Positions 25,885 to 36,967 of a stretch of DNA of 64,000 bases are shown in pieces. Within the stretch, counting starts at the first letter, position 1; each line of letters opens with the position of its first letter. Position numbers and translations under genes: made by a program. Source of the DNA: SZUA-430 sp040080835 (lineage in GTDB: Bacteria; Pseudomonadota; Alphaproteobacteria; Micropepsales; Micropepsaceae); NCBI GenBank assembly GCA_040080835.1, contig JBEBHP010000010.1, positions 62,001-126,000 of the forward strand, given 5' to 3'. Under the pieces are notes generated by a model. It made no database searches, was not told the origin of the DNA, and worked only from the letters and a program-made list of their open reading frames with translations.

Positions 25885-26352
25885 TCAACGCCTGGAGCGG
25901 AAAAAATCCTTCAAAAGCGCGGCGGATGCCAGAGAGAGGTCGCCCTGCAAACTGTCCACAACCGGATGGTGATGACAGGTTGGCTGTTCGAAAAACCGGG
26001 GACCGTTGATCACTGCCCCACCCTTCGGATCGCTGGCTGCGAAAACCAAACGGGATATGCGAGCCATTGCGATTGCCCCTGCGCACATAGCGCATGGCTC
26101 GAGCGTGACGTAGAGCGTGGTTCCGACCAGCCGCTCATTTCCCAGAATCTGCGCGGCCTTTCTGATCACCAGCATTTCGGCATGCGCGGTCGGGTCCCGT
26201 GCCTCGACGATCGTATTTCCCGCCGACGCCAGGAGACTGGCACCGTCCGGTGACAGCAACACCGCGCCAACAGGGACTTCGCCACGCGAGGCCGCTTTTT
26301 GCGCCTCCGTTAAGGCTACCTGCATCCAGTGGTCGTCGGCTTGCGTCATCAT
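25885..26352 (-). CDS. tadA: tRNA-specific adenosine deaminase
   Basis: A 155-residue zinc deaminase that converts A34 to inosine in tRNA-Arg(ACG). The zinc and proton-shuttle motifs are HAEM and PCAMC. ATG ATG at 26352/26349 gives a start typical for the family; the longer frame runs into rluB territory. It is divergent from rluB with 40 bases between starts, a conserved alphaproteobacterial arrangement. The C-terminal FFEQPTCHHHPVV is the usual helical region. Confidence 0.92.
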   Translation of the reverse strand: MMTQADDHWMQVALTEAQKAASRGEVPVGAVLLSPDGASLLASAGNTIVEARDPTAHAEMLVIRKAAQILGNERLVGTTLYVTLEPCAMCAGAIAMARISRLVFAASDPKGGAVINGPRFFEQPTCHHHPVVDSLQGDLSLASAALLKDFFRSRR

Positions 26353-26392
26353 TTCCGTATGCCCTGAGGTGGGCTCTGGTACAACCCCGATT

Positions 26393-27130
26393 ATGGAAGA
26401 GAACAAGAAGACTGACGAGAGCGAGCGGATCGCGAAAGTGCTGGCCCGCGCCGGCATCTGCTCGCGTCGCGATGCCGAGAAACTGGTGGCGGAAGGCCGC
26501 GTCATCGTCAATGGCAAGAAGCTGGACACGCCTGCGTTCAAGGTGCCACCCGGCGCGCGCATAACCGTCGACGGCAAGCCGGTGGCTGGTGCCGAACGGA
26601 CCCGTCTGTGGCGCTATCACAAGCCGCGCGGCCTCGTCACAAGCCACAAGGATGAAAAAGAGCGTCCGACCGTTTTCGAGAATCTTCCCGCATCTCTGCC
26701 ACGCGTGATTTCCGTGGGACGGCTGGACTTCAACTCGGAAGGCCTCTTGCTGCTGACCAATGACGGGGAACTCGCGCGCAAGCTGGAACTGCCGTCGAAT
26801 GGGTGGCTCAGGCGCTATCGCGTGCGCGTGTTTGGAAAGCTCGAACAAGCCGACCTCGACAAGCTCAAGAAGGGTGTCGTCATCGAAGGCGTGTCGTACG
26901 GTCCGGTCGAGGCTTCGATGGACCGGCAACAGGGTGGCAACGCCTGGGCTACGATCGCGCTCAAGGAAGGCAAGAACCGGGAGGTTCGCAAGCTCATGGA
27001 GTTCATCGGCGTAAAGGTCAACCGGCTGATTCGGGTTTCTTTTGGACCATTTCACCTTGGATTGCTGAAAGAAGGCGGCGTAGACGAGGTGCCTCTCAAG
27101 GTCATTCGTGAACAGCTCGGGATGGTCTGA
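26393..27130 (+). CDS. rluB: 23S rRNA pseudouridine synthase (RluB-like)
   Basis: A 245-residue protein. An S4 RNA-binding domain occupies residues 10-60 (RIAKVLARAGICSRRDAEKL, GRVIVNGK), followed by the RsuA/RluB catalytic domain with SVGRLDFNSEGLLLLTNDG, whose Asp is the catalytic nucleophile, and EGKNREVRKLM. Members modify a uridine in 23S rRNA helix 89-93 or 16S U516; the B/E/F subtype call is by similarity. The ATG at 26393 is chosen because the upstream frame overlaps tadA. rsmD follows 19 bases on. Confidence 0.9.
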   Translation: MEENKKTDESERIAKVLARAGICSRRDAEKLVAEGRVIVNGKKLDTPAFKVPPGARITVDGKPVAGAERTRLWRYHKPRGLVTSHKDEKERPTVFENLPASLPRVISVGRLDFNSEGLLLLTNDGELARKLELPSNGWLRRYRVRVFGKLEQADLDKLKKGVVIEGVSYGPVEASMDRQQGGNAWATIALKEGKNREVRKLMEFIGVKVNRLIRVSFGPFHLGLLKEGGVDEVPLKVIREQLGMV

Positions 27131-27149
27131 GGGCACTCTGGCGGACACC

Positions 27150-27722
27150 ATGCGCATCGTTTCAGGAAAATTCCGGGGTCTTTTGCTCGCCACGCCAAAG
27201 GATCAGCGCGTGAGGCCCACTTCCGACCGCGTGCGCGAGGCCCTGTTCAACGTTTTGGCTCACAATGATTTCGACATCGGATTCTCACTGCATGGTTCGC
27301 GCGTGCTTGATCTCTTTGCCGGCACGGGAGCTCTTGGTCTTGAGGCCCTGTCACGCGGCGCGGCGTACGTGATGCTCGTCGACGATCATTTTGAAAGCCG
27401 CGCCCTGATCCGGCGAAACGTCGAGGCCGCGCACGCTACGGGATCGACGAAAATCTGGCGTCGCGACGCCACTGCCCTCGGCGACATGCCCGCAAATGCA
27501 GGTGGACCGTTCAACCTGGTGTTTCTTGACCCGCCCTATCACAAGGGCCTGGCGGAGCGGGCGCTGCAGAGTGCACTCTCGGGAAGCTGGCTTGCGCCTG
27601 GCGCGCTCATTGCTGTTGAAACAGCAACTGGCGAAACTTTCGTCCGGCCCGCTTCGCTCGCGGTTTGCGACGAACGCATTTATGGCGACACAACAATGAG
27701 GCTGCTGAAGGCTGTACAATAA
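27150..27722 (+). CDS. rsmD: 16S rRNA (guanine-966-N2)-methyltransferase
   Basis: A 190-residue Rossmann methyltransferase. RIVSGKFRG at the N-terminus, PTSDRVREALFNVL, the SAM motif DLFAGTGALGLEALSRGA, and the catalytic LDPPYHKG are diagnostic for RsmD. It methylates G966 of 16S rRNA during small-subunit assembly. ATG 27150 gives the standard MRIVSG start; the longer frame overlaps rluB. It ends at a strong hairpin shared with the convergent multicopper oxidase gene. Confidence 0.94.
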   Translation: MRIVSGKFRGLLLATPKDQRVRPTSDRVREALFNVLAHNDFDIGFSLHGSRVLDLFAGTGALGLEALSRGAAYVMLVDDHFESRALIRRNVEAAHATGSTKIWRRDATALGDMPANAGGPFNLVFLDPPYHKGLAERALQSALSGSWLAPGALIAVETATGETFVRPASLAVCDERIYGDTTMRLLKAVQ

Positions 27723-27762
27723 ATCAGGCGCAAGCGATGTGTTCCGGCTGCGCCTGATTTTG
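27723..27762. terminator. Bidirectional intrinsic terminator
   Basis: ATCAGGCGCA and TGCGCCTGAT form a 10-bp stem around a 16-base loop, followed by TTTTG on the plus strand. It starts at the rsmD stop codon and ends 10 bases before the multicopper oxidase stop, so it probably serves rsmD and may also limit readthrough from the opposite strand. Confidence 0.75.
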
Positions 27763-27771
27763 CTTCGGGTC

Positions 27772-30045
<2,274 letters not shown>

Positions 30046-30577
30046 TCCATTATTCCCTAAATTGGCGCAGACCAAGGTTTCTACAACCTGTGATTGTCTT
30101 CTGAGCATTGTAATTTCGTTGTAATCATAGGGAATATTTTTCAACGCACTCAGAGGCCTCAAATTCCTGAGTTCAATTCCTGTGGATTGTTGATTTTTTG
30201 CTACAATCAGATGCTTTCATCTGGTGCAGTGGAATAAGAGCCTAGTGTTCACGATCGCAAGGCGCGGCCAAGCCGCTCGAGAACCGGATCAGTTCTGGCA
30301 GACTGCATTACAACAGAATGACAAAACAGTTTTCAGCTGCGTTTCAGCGTCCGGCCCGTGTTCTGAAATCCTAGCCCTTTAGTTACTTGTATTGTTCGCG
30401 CCTATACTTTTGCTGATTGAGTGCTGGGCAAATTGTTTTGTTTGCTGAAATGCAACATCGAATCAGAGCGACAATCTGCCCGTCGGCCGGGCAACCGCGG
30501 GGACACGGTGCAATTTCCGCCCGTGCGATTGCTTCGCAGTCTCTGACGCCGACTCGGGCGATTTGATTCGCGGTGAA
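30046..30577. other. Non-coding interval upstream of the multicopper oxidase
   Basis: About 530 bases between mutL and the oxidase, both on the minus strand. No convincing gene, tRNA or large repeat was seen. A short inverted repeat (TGATTC and GAATCA) overlaps the mutL stop. The part next to the oxidase is AT-rich and probably holds its promoter, but no specific element can be named. Confidence 0.55.
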
Positions 30578-32398
30578 TCAGCGGCGACCGAACAGTTTCT
30601 CCACGTCCGAGAGCTTCAATTCGACATATGTGGGGCGGCCATGGTTGCACTGGCCCGACAAGGGCGTTGATTCCATCTCGCGCAGCAGCGCATTCATTTC
30701 TTCAAGTGTCAGGCTCCGTCCGGCACGGACTGAACCGTGGCACGCCATCGTGGCGCAAATCTCGTCAAGTCGCTCCTTGAGCGAGAAACCACTGCCAAAC
30801 TCCGAGATTTCGTCCGCCAGATCGCGAATCAATCCCTTTATGTCCCCACCCTTCAGCAGTGCGGGCACCTCGCGGACAAGAACCGCATCCGCGCCAAAGG
30901 ATTCGATTGTCAGGCCGAGTTCGGACAAGTCGGCGGCCCGCGTCACTATCAAGTCAACATGCAGTGGGTCGAGAGTAACGACCTCCGGTATCAGAAGCGA
31001 CTGGCGCTCCACGCCTTGCGCCCCAAGCGCGCGCTGCAACTTCATGAGGACCAGTCGCTCGTGTGCGGCGTGCTGGTCTACGATGATCATGCCGTCGCTT
31101 GTTTGCGAGACAATGTAGGTATTGTGCAATTGGCCGCGGGCGACACCAAGCGGAAAGCGATTGTTCGAATAGACTTCCTGGGGCTCCGACAAGGGTCTCG
31201 CCATTGGCGGCCCGTTTATGAAACTTGCCTGGCGCGCCTCAGGTGGGGCGTAGAATGCGGCGGCTTCAGCCAACATGTGGGGTGATGGCCGGGGCTCAAA
31301 AAACCGGGGGGCCTGGGACTGTCCGCGAAAGCTCTCGAGTGTGGATGCGGCGATTGTCGTTGAAGCGCGGTTCGCGCCGGACATGATGGCAGCCTTGAGG
31401 GCGCTTACGATCAGGCCACGCACCAGGTTGGAATCGCGGAAACGTACTTCCGTCTTGGCCGGATGCACGTTCACGTCGACTTCGTGTGAGGGCAACTCAA
31501 GAAACAGGGCGACAACCGGATGGCGATCCCTAGCAAGCACATCGGCATAGGCTCCGCGCACGGCGCCAACCAGAAGCTTGTCGCGTACGGGCCTGCCATT
31601 CACGAACAGGAACTGGTGCGAGGCCACTCCTTTTGAAAAGGTCGGAAGGCCTGCGTAGCCAGTGACCCTGACGCCCTCTCTCGTGGCATCAACCCGCATG
31701 GCATTTTCGGTGAAGTCGTCGCCCAGGATCGAGCCCAATCGGCGGAGTCGGCCATCGAACAGATCACCCGGTTCGGCAGCCGTGCGCAACACAAGGCGCC
31801 CATCTGAAACAAGTCGAAAACCGACATCGGCGCGCGCAAGGGCGAGCCTGCGCACGGTCTCGACGACGGCGGCCAATTCTGCCCGCTCGGACTTCAGGAA
31901 CTTCAGGCGTGCGGGTGTCGCATAAAACAGGTCGCGTACTTCGATGACGGTACCATGATCGCCCATGCCATCGAACGACGCCGGCGTAACGGAACCCACC
32001 TGTCCTGCTTCGACGGATATTGCGAAGGCGTCCCCGGCGCCTGTTGCGCGCGTGACGATTGACAGCCTTGCTATGGCGCCGATCGACGGAAGCGCCTCAC
32101 CCCGAAATCCAAGCGTTTGGATCGATGTCAGGTCGTCGCTGCCTGCACCGTCTCGCGGGAGCTTTGACGTCGCGTGCCGTTCGATCGCCAGTTCCAGTTC
32201 CGCGGCGCTCATTCCGCAGCCGTCATCAACGATCCTCATCAGCGACATACCGCCGCCGGCTACAAGAACTTCGATATTGCGGGCGTCGGCGTCAATCGCG
32301 TTTTCAAGCAGCTCCTTCAAGGCCGAAGCAGGCCTTTCGACCACTTCACCGGCTGCAATGCGATTGATCGTGCCTTCGGCGAGACGGCGGATCTTCAC
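30578..32398 (-). CDS. mutL: DNA mismatch repair protein MutL
   Basis: A 606-residue GHKL ATPase. The N-terminus has INRIAAGEVVERPASALKEL with ELLENAIDADA (metal-binding Asn), DDGCGM, TLGFRGEALPSI and the FVNGR block. The C-terminal dimerisation domain includes QTSDGMIIVDQHAAHERLV, MACHGSVRAG and CNHGRPTY; the last two suggest the endonuclease-type C-terminal metal region found in organisms without MutH, though the full DQHAxxER core is what is seen. It starts at GTG 32398, overlapping the pgi stop as GTGA, so the two genes are coupled. Confidence 0.95.
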   Translation of the reverse strand: MKIRRLAEGTINRIAAGEVVERPASALKELLENAIDADARNIEVLVAGGGMSLMRIVDDGCGMSAAELELAIERHATSKLPRDGAGSDDLTSIQTLGFRGEALPSIGAIARLSIVTRATGAGDAFAISVEAGQVGSVTPASFDGMGDHGTVIEVRDLFYATPARLKFLKSERAELAAVVETVRRLALARADVGFRLVSDGRLVLRTAAEPGDLFDGRLRRLGSILGDDFTENAMRVDATREGVRVTGYAGLPTFSKGVASHQFLFVNGRPVRDKLLVGAVRGAYADVLARDRHPVVALFLELPSHEVDVNVHPAKTEVRFRDSNLVRGLIVSALKAAIMSGANRASTTIAASTLESFRGQSQAPRFFEPRPSPHMLAEAAAFYAPPEARQASFINGPPMARPLSEPQEVYSNNRFPLGVARGQLHNTYIVSQTSDGMIIVDQHAAHERLVLMKLQRALGAQGVERQSLLIPEVVTLDPLHVDLIVTRAADLSELGLTIESFGADAVLVREVPALLKGGDIKGLIRDLADEISEFGSGFSLKERLDEICATMACHGSVRAGRSLTLEEMNALLREMESTPLSGQCNHGRPTYVELKLSDVEKLFGRR

Positions 32399-33678
32399 GA
32401 GCCATTTTCCAGATATTGCCGGGTCAGGATCTTGCCTTCTTCAACTGCTGGCTGTCCGAACGGATCAACATTCCAGAGTCTTGCCGCGATCAGCGTTTCA
32501 AGGATGAAGTGCACCAGCAGATTTGCCAGTCCGCTTTCATCCAGCGGGTGCTGCAAGGTGATACGCCGCACGGGCCTTGCGCTTTTGCCGAGCGTCTCTG
32601 CCGTGGCGCGGGCTTGCGCCGAGGCAACCAATGACAAATCCCTGCCGGCGTAGAGGTCCAGCTTGTACCTGGTCGCCCATTCGAGGCTTGCCTTTGCCTC
32701 GCTGGGCGCCGGTGCCTCGATGAGCGTGAACAACTTGTCGCGTGGACCGTCGAGATAGAGCTGCAACTGGCTGTGCTGGTCGACAGGACCGAGCGCGTCG
32801 ACCGGCGTGGTGCCATGACCTTGCTTGCCAAGGCTTTCTGCCCATAGCTGGCGCCACCACTTCGCAAGGCGCTCCAGGCGATCCGAGTAACACCACATCA
32901 CTTGCTGAGAGAGTCCAATGTCGCGGGCCGCGACCGACAGGGCAGCGCCCGCAACAGCTTTGCTATGTCCCTGCATCCCGGCGTCGAGGGCCTTGCGGCC
33001 GGCGGCCCGAAAAGCAGCCGCGTCAACACCTGCCAGCATGGCCGGGACAAGGCCTACTGTGCTGAAGGCCGTGTAGCGGCCGCCCAGGTCCGGATCATGC
33101 TCGAGCATGGGGGAGCCAATTCCGGTCAGGATTGAGCGCAATGCATTTTTGCCTGCCTCGGCTTCACCGGAGAAGTGATGTTTGAGGTACTTGCCGCCGC
33201 CTGCGCTTTCAATTGCAGCAATGACGGCCAGCAGCTGCAGCAGGGGCTCGGCGGTGCTGCCGGATTTGGAGACAACGTGAAAGCGTGTCGTCTTCAAGTC
33301 GACCGTGTTCAAGAACCTTGCAAAGGTCGCGCCATCAAGATTGTCGATGATGTGCAGTCTGGGAGAACCGGTCGCCGCCCGATAGGCAGGTGTACCCCAG
33401 AACTTCAGCTGGGCGATTGCCTGTGCGCCCAGGCTTGAACCACCTATGCCCAGAATCACGACATCCGACGCGTCCCTGGAGATGTGCCTGACTATTGTCG
33501 CCGCTGGATCGAGATCGTCTTCACGCTCCAGCGAGCGCCTGAATGCCAGAAAATTCCTGTCCTTTGTCGTGGACCAGAATTTCAGCGCCTGATCTGCCTC
33601 GGGTTTCCGGCGGGCAAAGGCCGCGCTCAAGTCGGGCTGCGCAAGAGCAGTTGAGATGTCGTGGTTGTACTGGTTCAT
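32395..33678 (-). CDS. pgi: Glucose-6-phosphate isomerase
   Basis: A 427-residue enzyme interconverting glucose-6-phosphate and fructose-6-phosphate. Substrate-binding blocks are ILGIGGSSLGAQAIAQ, VVSKSGSTAEPL, GGRYTAFSTVGLVPA, and KQGHGTTPVDALGPVDQHSQLQLYLDGP. The ATG at 33678 discards 50 upstream residues without family character. It is shorter than the enterobacterial enzyme and typical of the alphaproteobacterial form. The fructokinase at 38496 would feed its product pool. Confidence 0.93.
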   Translation of the reverse strand: MNQYNHDISTALAQPDLSAAFARRKPEADQALKFWSTTKDRNFLAFRRSLEREDDLDPAATIVRHISRDASDVVILGIGGSSLGAQAIAQLKFWGTPAYRAATGSPRLHIIDNLDGATFARFLNTVDLKTTRFHVVSKSGSTAEPLLQLLAVIAAIESAGGGKYLKHHFSGEAEAGKNALRSILTGIGSPMLEHDPDLGGRYTAFSTVGLVPAMLAGVDAAAFRAAGRKALDAGMQGHSKAVAGAALSVAARDIGLSQQVMWCYSDRLERLAKWWRQLWAESLGKQGHGTTPVDALGPVDQHSQLQLYLDGPRDKLFTLIEAPAPSEAKASLEWATRYKLDLYAGRDLSLVASAQARATAETLGKSARPVRRITLQHPLDESGLANLLVHFILETLIAARLWNVDPFGQPAVEEGKILTRQYLENGS

Positions 33679-33883
33679 GGAATCTACTATCGGCCCTGCC
33701 CTGGCGAAATTCGAGTGTAGTACATAACGCGCGTGGGCTGATATCCGGTTCAAACCTGCTTTTCCACAGTCGGCAGTCGGGGCATTCCTGCGTTGGAATA
33801 CGCCATGAGTAACCACGCCATACAGCACCTGAACGGCAAATTGGTCACATCGCTTGCCAAAGGACCCATGCTATCGTTTGCCG

Positions 33884-34294
33884 ATGGCCATGATGCAGAC
33901 ACTGCGCAGCAGCCGGGTTCTGAGAGCCCTGGTGCTGCTCGCGTTTGCGGTTCGAGCCATTATCCCCTCCGGCTACATGATCAACTCCACGCCCGAGAGT
34001 GGCGTGATGGTTGTGCTTTGCTCAGCGCATGGTTTGCTGGCCGCAAAAGTTGACCCGGTTACCGGCGAGGTTTCCTTCGAGAAGAAGGCCCCGTCAAATC
34101 ACTCGGACAAGGATGATGCACCTTGTGCGTTCTCGGCAATCGCAAAAGTTGCACCGCCGTCGACGAACTTTGTTTTTGACGCGCCACGCGAGCTCGCCGC
34201 TCTCGTGCCTCTGCCCAGCCAGGGCGCTGCGCCCGGCCGCGGGCTGACTGCGCCGCCTCCTCCGTCAACCGGACCACCCGCTCACCCCGTCTGA
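33884..34294 (+). CDS. DUF2946-like copper-associated small protein
   Basis: A protein of about 136 residues with one hydrophobic N-terminal segment and the PSGYM motif that follows it in DUF2946 proteins (usually PAGYMP). CSAHG and PCAFSAIAK provide the two cysteines typical of the family, which is found with copper tolerance genes. The tail is Pro-rich. Start choice between ATGs at 33884 and 33890 is open. It opens a same-strand run of copper genes. The family has no proven biochemical function. Confidence 0.65.
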   Translation: MAMMQTLRSSRVLRALVLLAFAVRAIIPSGYMINSTPESGVMVVLCSAHGLLAAKVDPVTGEVSFEKKAPSNHSDKDDAPCAFSAIAKVAPPSTNFVFDAPRELAALVPLPSQGAAPGRGLTAPPPPSTGPPAHPV

Positions 34295-34418
34295 GTACCC
34301 TGAGCGCGGGATGCCACTGGCATGTCGCGCTTGGCTGTGAAGCGAGTGGAGGGAGACGCGTGCGCCGATCTCGACTTTGCAAAAGTTCATTCGACGACAA
34401 CGCCTCAAGGAATTCACA

Positions 34419-34901
34419 ATGTCCAAGTTCACTCTCGCCGCGCTTGCGCTCATCGCAGCGGTTGCTGCGCCGCTGTGTATCAGTGTCGCGCAAGCACACA
34501 GCTACCGCGTCGGCACGATTACCATTGACCATCCCTGGGCACCGGCCACCCGAACCGGCACCCCGGTCGGTGTTGCCTACATGACGATCAGCAACGCGGC
34601 ACCGGTACCGGTCTTGCTGCTGGGTGTGAGTTCTCCCATTGCTGACAAGGTCGAGATTCATTCCATGTCGATGGATGGCGGCATCATGCGCATGCGGCCC
34701 GTTGCCGGCGGCGTCACGATCCCGGCCCGGGGAAAAATCTCGTTTGGCCCATCCGGGTTGCACATGATGCTTCTGGGGCTGAGGAAAACGCTCGAGGTTG
34801 AAGAAATGGAGCCGATGACCCTGACCTTTCGGGGCGGTTTAACAATCAAGGTCGATCTTTACATCGAAACGTCGCCCATGGGCGGCGGACACCAACACTA
34901 G
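34419..34901 (+). CDS. Periplasmic copper chaperone PCu(A)C, copy 1
   Basis: A 160-residue exported protein with signal peptide (SKFTLAALALIAAV to AQA). The HxxMx(n)HxM copper(I) motif is present: EIHSMSMDGG with RMRP, then GLHMML about 40 residues on. PCu(A)C proteins carry Cu(I) in the periplasm, often to the CuA site of cytochrome oxidase or for general tolerance. AAGGAATTCACA before ATG 34419 is a good ribosome binding site. A second, divergent copy lies at 41409. Confidence 0.9.
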   Translation: MSKFTLAALALIAAVAAPLCISVAQAHSYRVGTITIDHPWAPATRTGTPVGVAYMTISNAAPVPVLLLGVSSPIADKVEIHSMSMDGGIMRMRPVAGGVTIPARGKISFGPSGLHMMLLGLRKTLEVEEMEPMTLTFRGGLTIKVDLYIETSPMGGGHQH

Positions 34902-34927
34902 CGCAGCGCCAAGAGAGAACCAAACAC

Positions 34928-35863
34928 ATGCGTATTGTCCCGATTTTGCCGTTTGCAGCTGTCGCCGCCATGTGCTGCAGCCTGTCGGCCGCCGGCCACG
35001 GTTATGCCGGCAAGCGGTTTTTCACAGCCACCATCCTGGTCGAGGATCCGTTTGTTGCCGATGAACTCGCCCTGCCCACCTACACGCACCGCAAGGGCGG
35101 AGAGGAACCAGGCGTGACCGAAGACGAATTCGAATTCGAATTCGCCAAGCGGATCACACCGTTGCTTGCGTTTTCCATCGAAGGCGGATGGTCGCGCGAG
35201 CATGGCGGTGAAGAAGGCAAGGTCGAGGGGTTCAGCAACCTGGGCGTTGGCGTCAAACATCAGCTTGTCCTCGACGAAGATGACGAATTCGTTGCGTCCA
35301 TCGGCGCCGGCGTTGAGCTGGGTGGTACCGGCTCCGAACACATGGGTGTTGAAGACTTCAACACGTATGAGGCAACGGTCTATGTCGGCAAGGGTTTCGG
35401 CTCAGCCGGTGCCAACTGGGTCAAACCATTCGCGGTCACGGCCTTTGCGGGCCTTTCCATTCCGGCGCGCGGCAAGACAAGCTTCGAAACGATTGATCCG
35501 GATACGCTTGACCCGGTCACGGAAGAAGAGCGTCATGTCACACATGCAGTCTATGGAGGCACACTGCAATACAGCCTCGCTTACCTGCATGCGAACGTCG
35601 AAGACACGGGACTGCCAGACTGGGCAAACCAGATCACACCCGTGATCGAGCTGTCCCTTGACTCGCCGCTTGCAGGTGACGAACGGACGACGGGTTCGAT
35701 AAACCCGGGCCTGATCTGGTCCGGCCAGGGGTACCAGATCGGTGCCGAAGCCGTGATCCCGATCAACCGCGACAGCGGAGAATCGGTCGGGTTTGCCGTG
35801 CAGCTGCACTTCTACCTGGACGACCTGTTTCCCAACTCACTCGGGAAGCCCCTCTTTGAATAG
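34928..35863 (+). CDS. Uncharacterised outer-membrane beta-barrel in the copper operon
   Basis: A 311-residue protein with signal peptide (cleavage near SAAG, residues 19-22). From residue 50 it shows alternating hydrophobic strands and ends in an amphipathic strand (GFAVQLHFYLDDLFP) near the C-terminus, so a beta-barrel in the outer membrane is likely. An acidic tract (TEDEFEFEFAKRITP) follows the first strand. It does not match CopB, which carries His/Met repeats. It lies between PCu(A)C and CopC with short spacing and overlaps the copC start. A role in metal efflux or sensing of periplasmic stress is only inferred. Confidence 0.7.
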   Translation: MRIVPILPFAAVAAMCCSLSAAGHGYAGKRFFTATILVEDPFVADELALPTYTHRKGGEEPGVTEDEFEFEFAKRITPLLAFSIEGGWSREHGGEEGKVEGFSNLGVGVKHQLVLDEDDEFVASIGAGVELGGTGSEHMGVEDFNTYEATVYVGKGFGSAGANWVKPFAVTAFAGLSIPARGKTSFETIDPDTLDPVTEEERHVTHAVYGGTLQYSLAYLHANVEDTGLPDWANQITPVIELSLDSPLAGDERTTGSINPGLIWSGQGYQIGAEAVIPINRDSGESVGFAVQLHFYLDDLFPNSLGKPLFE

Positions 35864-36233
35864 GCTCGGCAAGGCGGCGGCTCTCGCCATCGTGCTTTGC
35901 CTTGCGGCACTTTCCGCAAGCGAAGCGTTCGCACATGCGGCCCTTTTGCATGCTTCACCTTCGGCGGGGCAGACACTGTCTGTGCCGCCGAAGGGGATCA
36001 GCATCGAGTTCAGCACCAAAGTTGATCTGAGCAAGATGGAACTCCATGTCACGGCACCAAGCGGCACTGAACTTGCCCTCGTCGCGCCCGAGCTTCAGAC
36101 GGGCATGAGCACCACCGTCATTCGCGGCTTCAAGTCGGCGCTTGCTGCGGGCACGTACTCGGTGCGCTGGCGGGTGTTTTCCGTCGACGGCCACTGGACG
36201 CGCGGGGACTACACTTTCACCGTGGAGGGCTGA
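35856..36233 (+). CDS. copC: Periplasmic copper-binding protein CopC
   Basis: A 125-residue exported protein started at TTG 35856, which overlaps the stop of the barrel gene. The signal peptide ends at AFA and the mature protein begins HAALLHASP, so His1 can act as the copper(II) ligand. The second site is in FSVDGHWTRGDYTF (Asp and His), and WRVFS precedes it as usual. The fold is a small beta-barrel that holds Cu(II) in the periplasm. No copD follows; a PepSY protein takes that position. Confidence 0.88.
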   Translation: MNRLGKAAALAIVLCLAALSASEAFAHAALLHASPSAGQTLSVPPKGISIEFSTKVDLSKMELHVTAPSGTELALVAPELQTGMSTTVIRGFKSALAAGTYSVRWRVFSVDGHWTRGDYTFTVEG

Positions 36234-36235
36234 GC

Positions 36236-36940
36236 ATGAGCACACGCAGCTGGTGGTACGCCGTACACAAGTGGGTCGGGCTCATTGTCGGCATTCAGAT
36301 TCTGGCATGGATGGTGTCCGGCCTGTACATGACATATGTGCCGATCGAACAAGTCAGGAGCGAACACAACGTTCGCAAACCTCCGGAGCTTGACCTGCGT
36401 GCGCTGCATGAAGTTTCAGTCCCGGACAAGGCCATCAAGTCAATTTCAGGCCAGGTGACACGGCTTGAACTCGGCGAAATGAATGGTCGGGCAGTGTGGC
36501 GTGTCGATGTCGCCGGCAAGCCATCCGTACTGATTGACCCTGCAAGTGGTGACGTCATTTCACCGTTGGGCGAAGCCCAGGCACGCCTGATTGCCGAAGC
36601 GGACTTTGCTGGCGCTGGAACGATTGTGCGCGCCAGCCTTATCACGAACGATGCCCCGATCGAGTACCGGGGTGCGCTGCCCGTCTGGCAAATCGTTTTC
36701 AATGACGAGTCCAACACCCATCTTTACTTGTCGCCACTGTCGGGCAAGGTGGCTGCGAGACGCAGCGATGTCTGGCGGACCTACGACTTTCTGTGGTCGC
36801 TTCACATCATGGACTATCGCAGTCGTGAGGACTTCAACCACTGGCTCGTGATCGTTGCTGCGCTTGGTGGATTTGCCCTTACCATTACCGGCTTTGCCCT
36901 CCTGGCCTACCGGTTTCTCCCGAAGCGACTCGAACGATGA
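36236..36940 (+). CDS. PepSY-associated membrane protein
   Basis: A 234-residue protein with one helix at residues 8-32 (VHKWVGLIVGIQILAWMVSG), a periplasmic domain carrying two PepSY-like segments (about 60-110 and 140-175), and a C-terminal helix (HWLVIVAALGGFALTITGFA). HKW and HIMD around the helices could bind haem or metal, as in PepSY_TM ferric-reductase-like proteins. It starts two bases after copC, so the two are co-transcribed. A redox or metal reduction role beside copper chaperones is plausible but unproven. Confidence 0.75.
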   Translation: MSTRSWWYAVHKWVGLIVGIQILAWMVSGLYMTYVPIEQVRSEHNVRKPPELDLRALHEVSVPDKAIKSISGQVTRLELGEMNGRAVWRVDVAGKPSVLIDPASGDVISPLGEAQARLIAEADFAGAGTIVRASLITNDAPIEYRGALPVWQIVFNDESNTHLYLSPLSGKVAARRSDVWRTYDFLWSLHIMDYRSREDFNHWLVIVAALGGFALTITGFALLAYRFLPKRLER

Positions 36941-36967
36941 CCAATTCCTCCGAAACCGGGAACTGAA

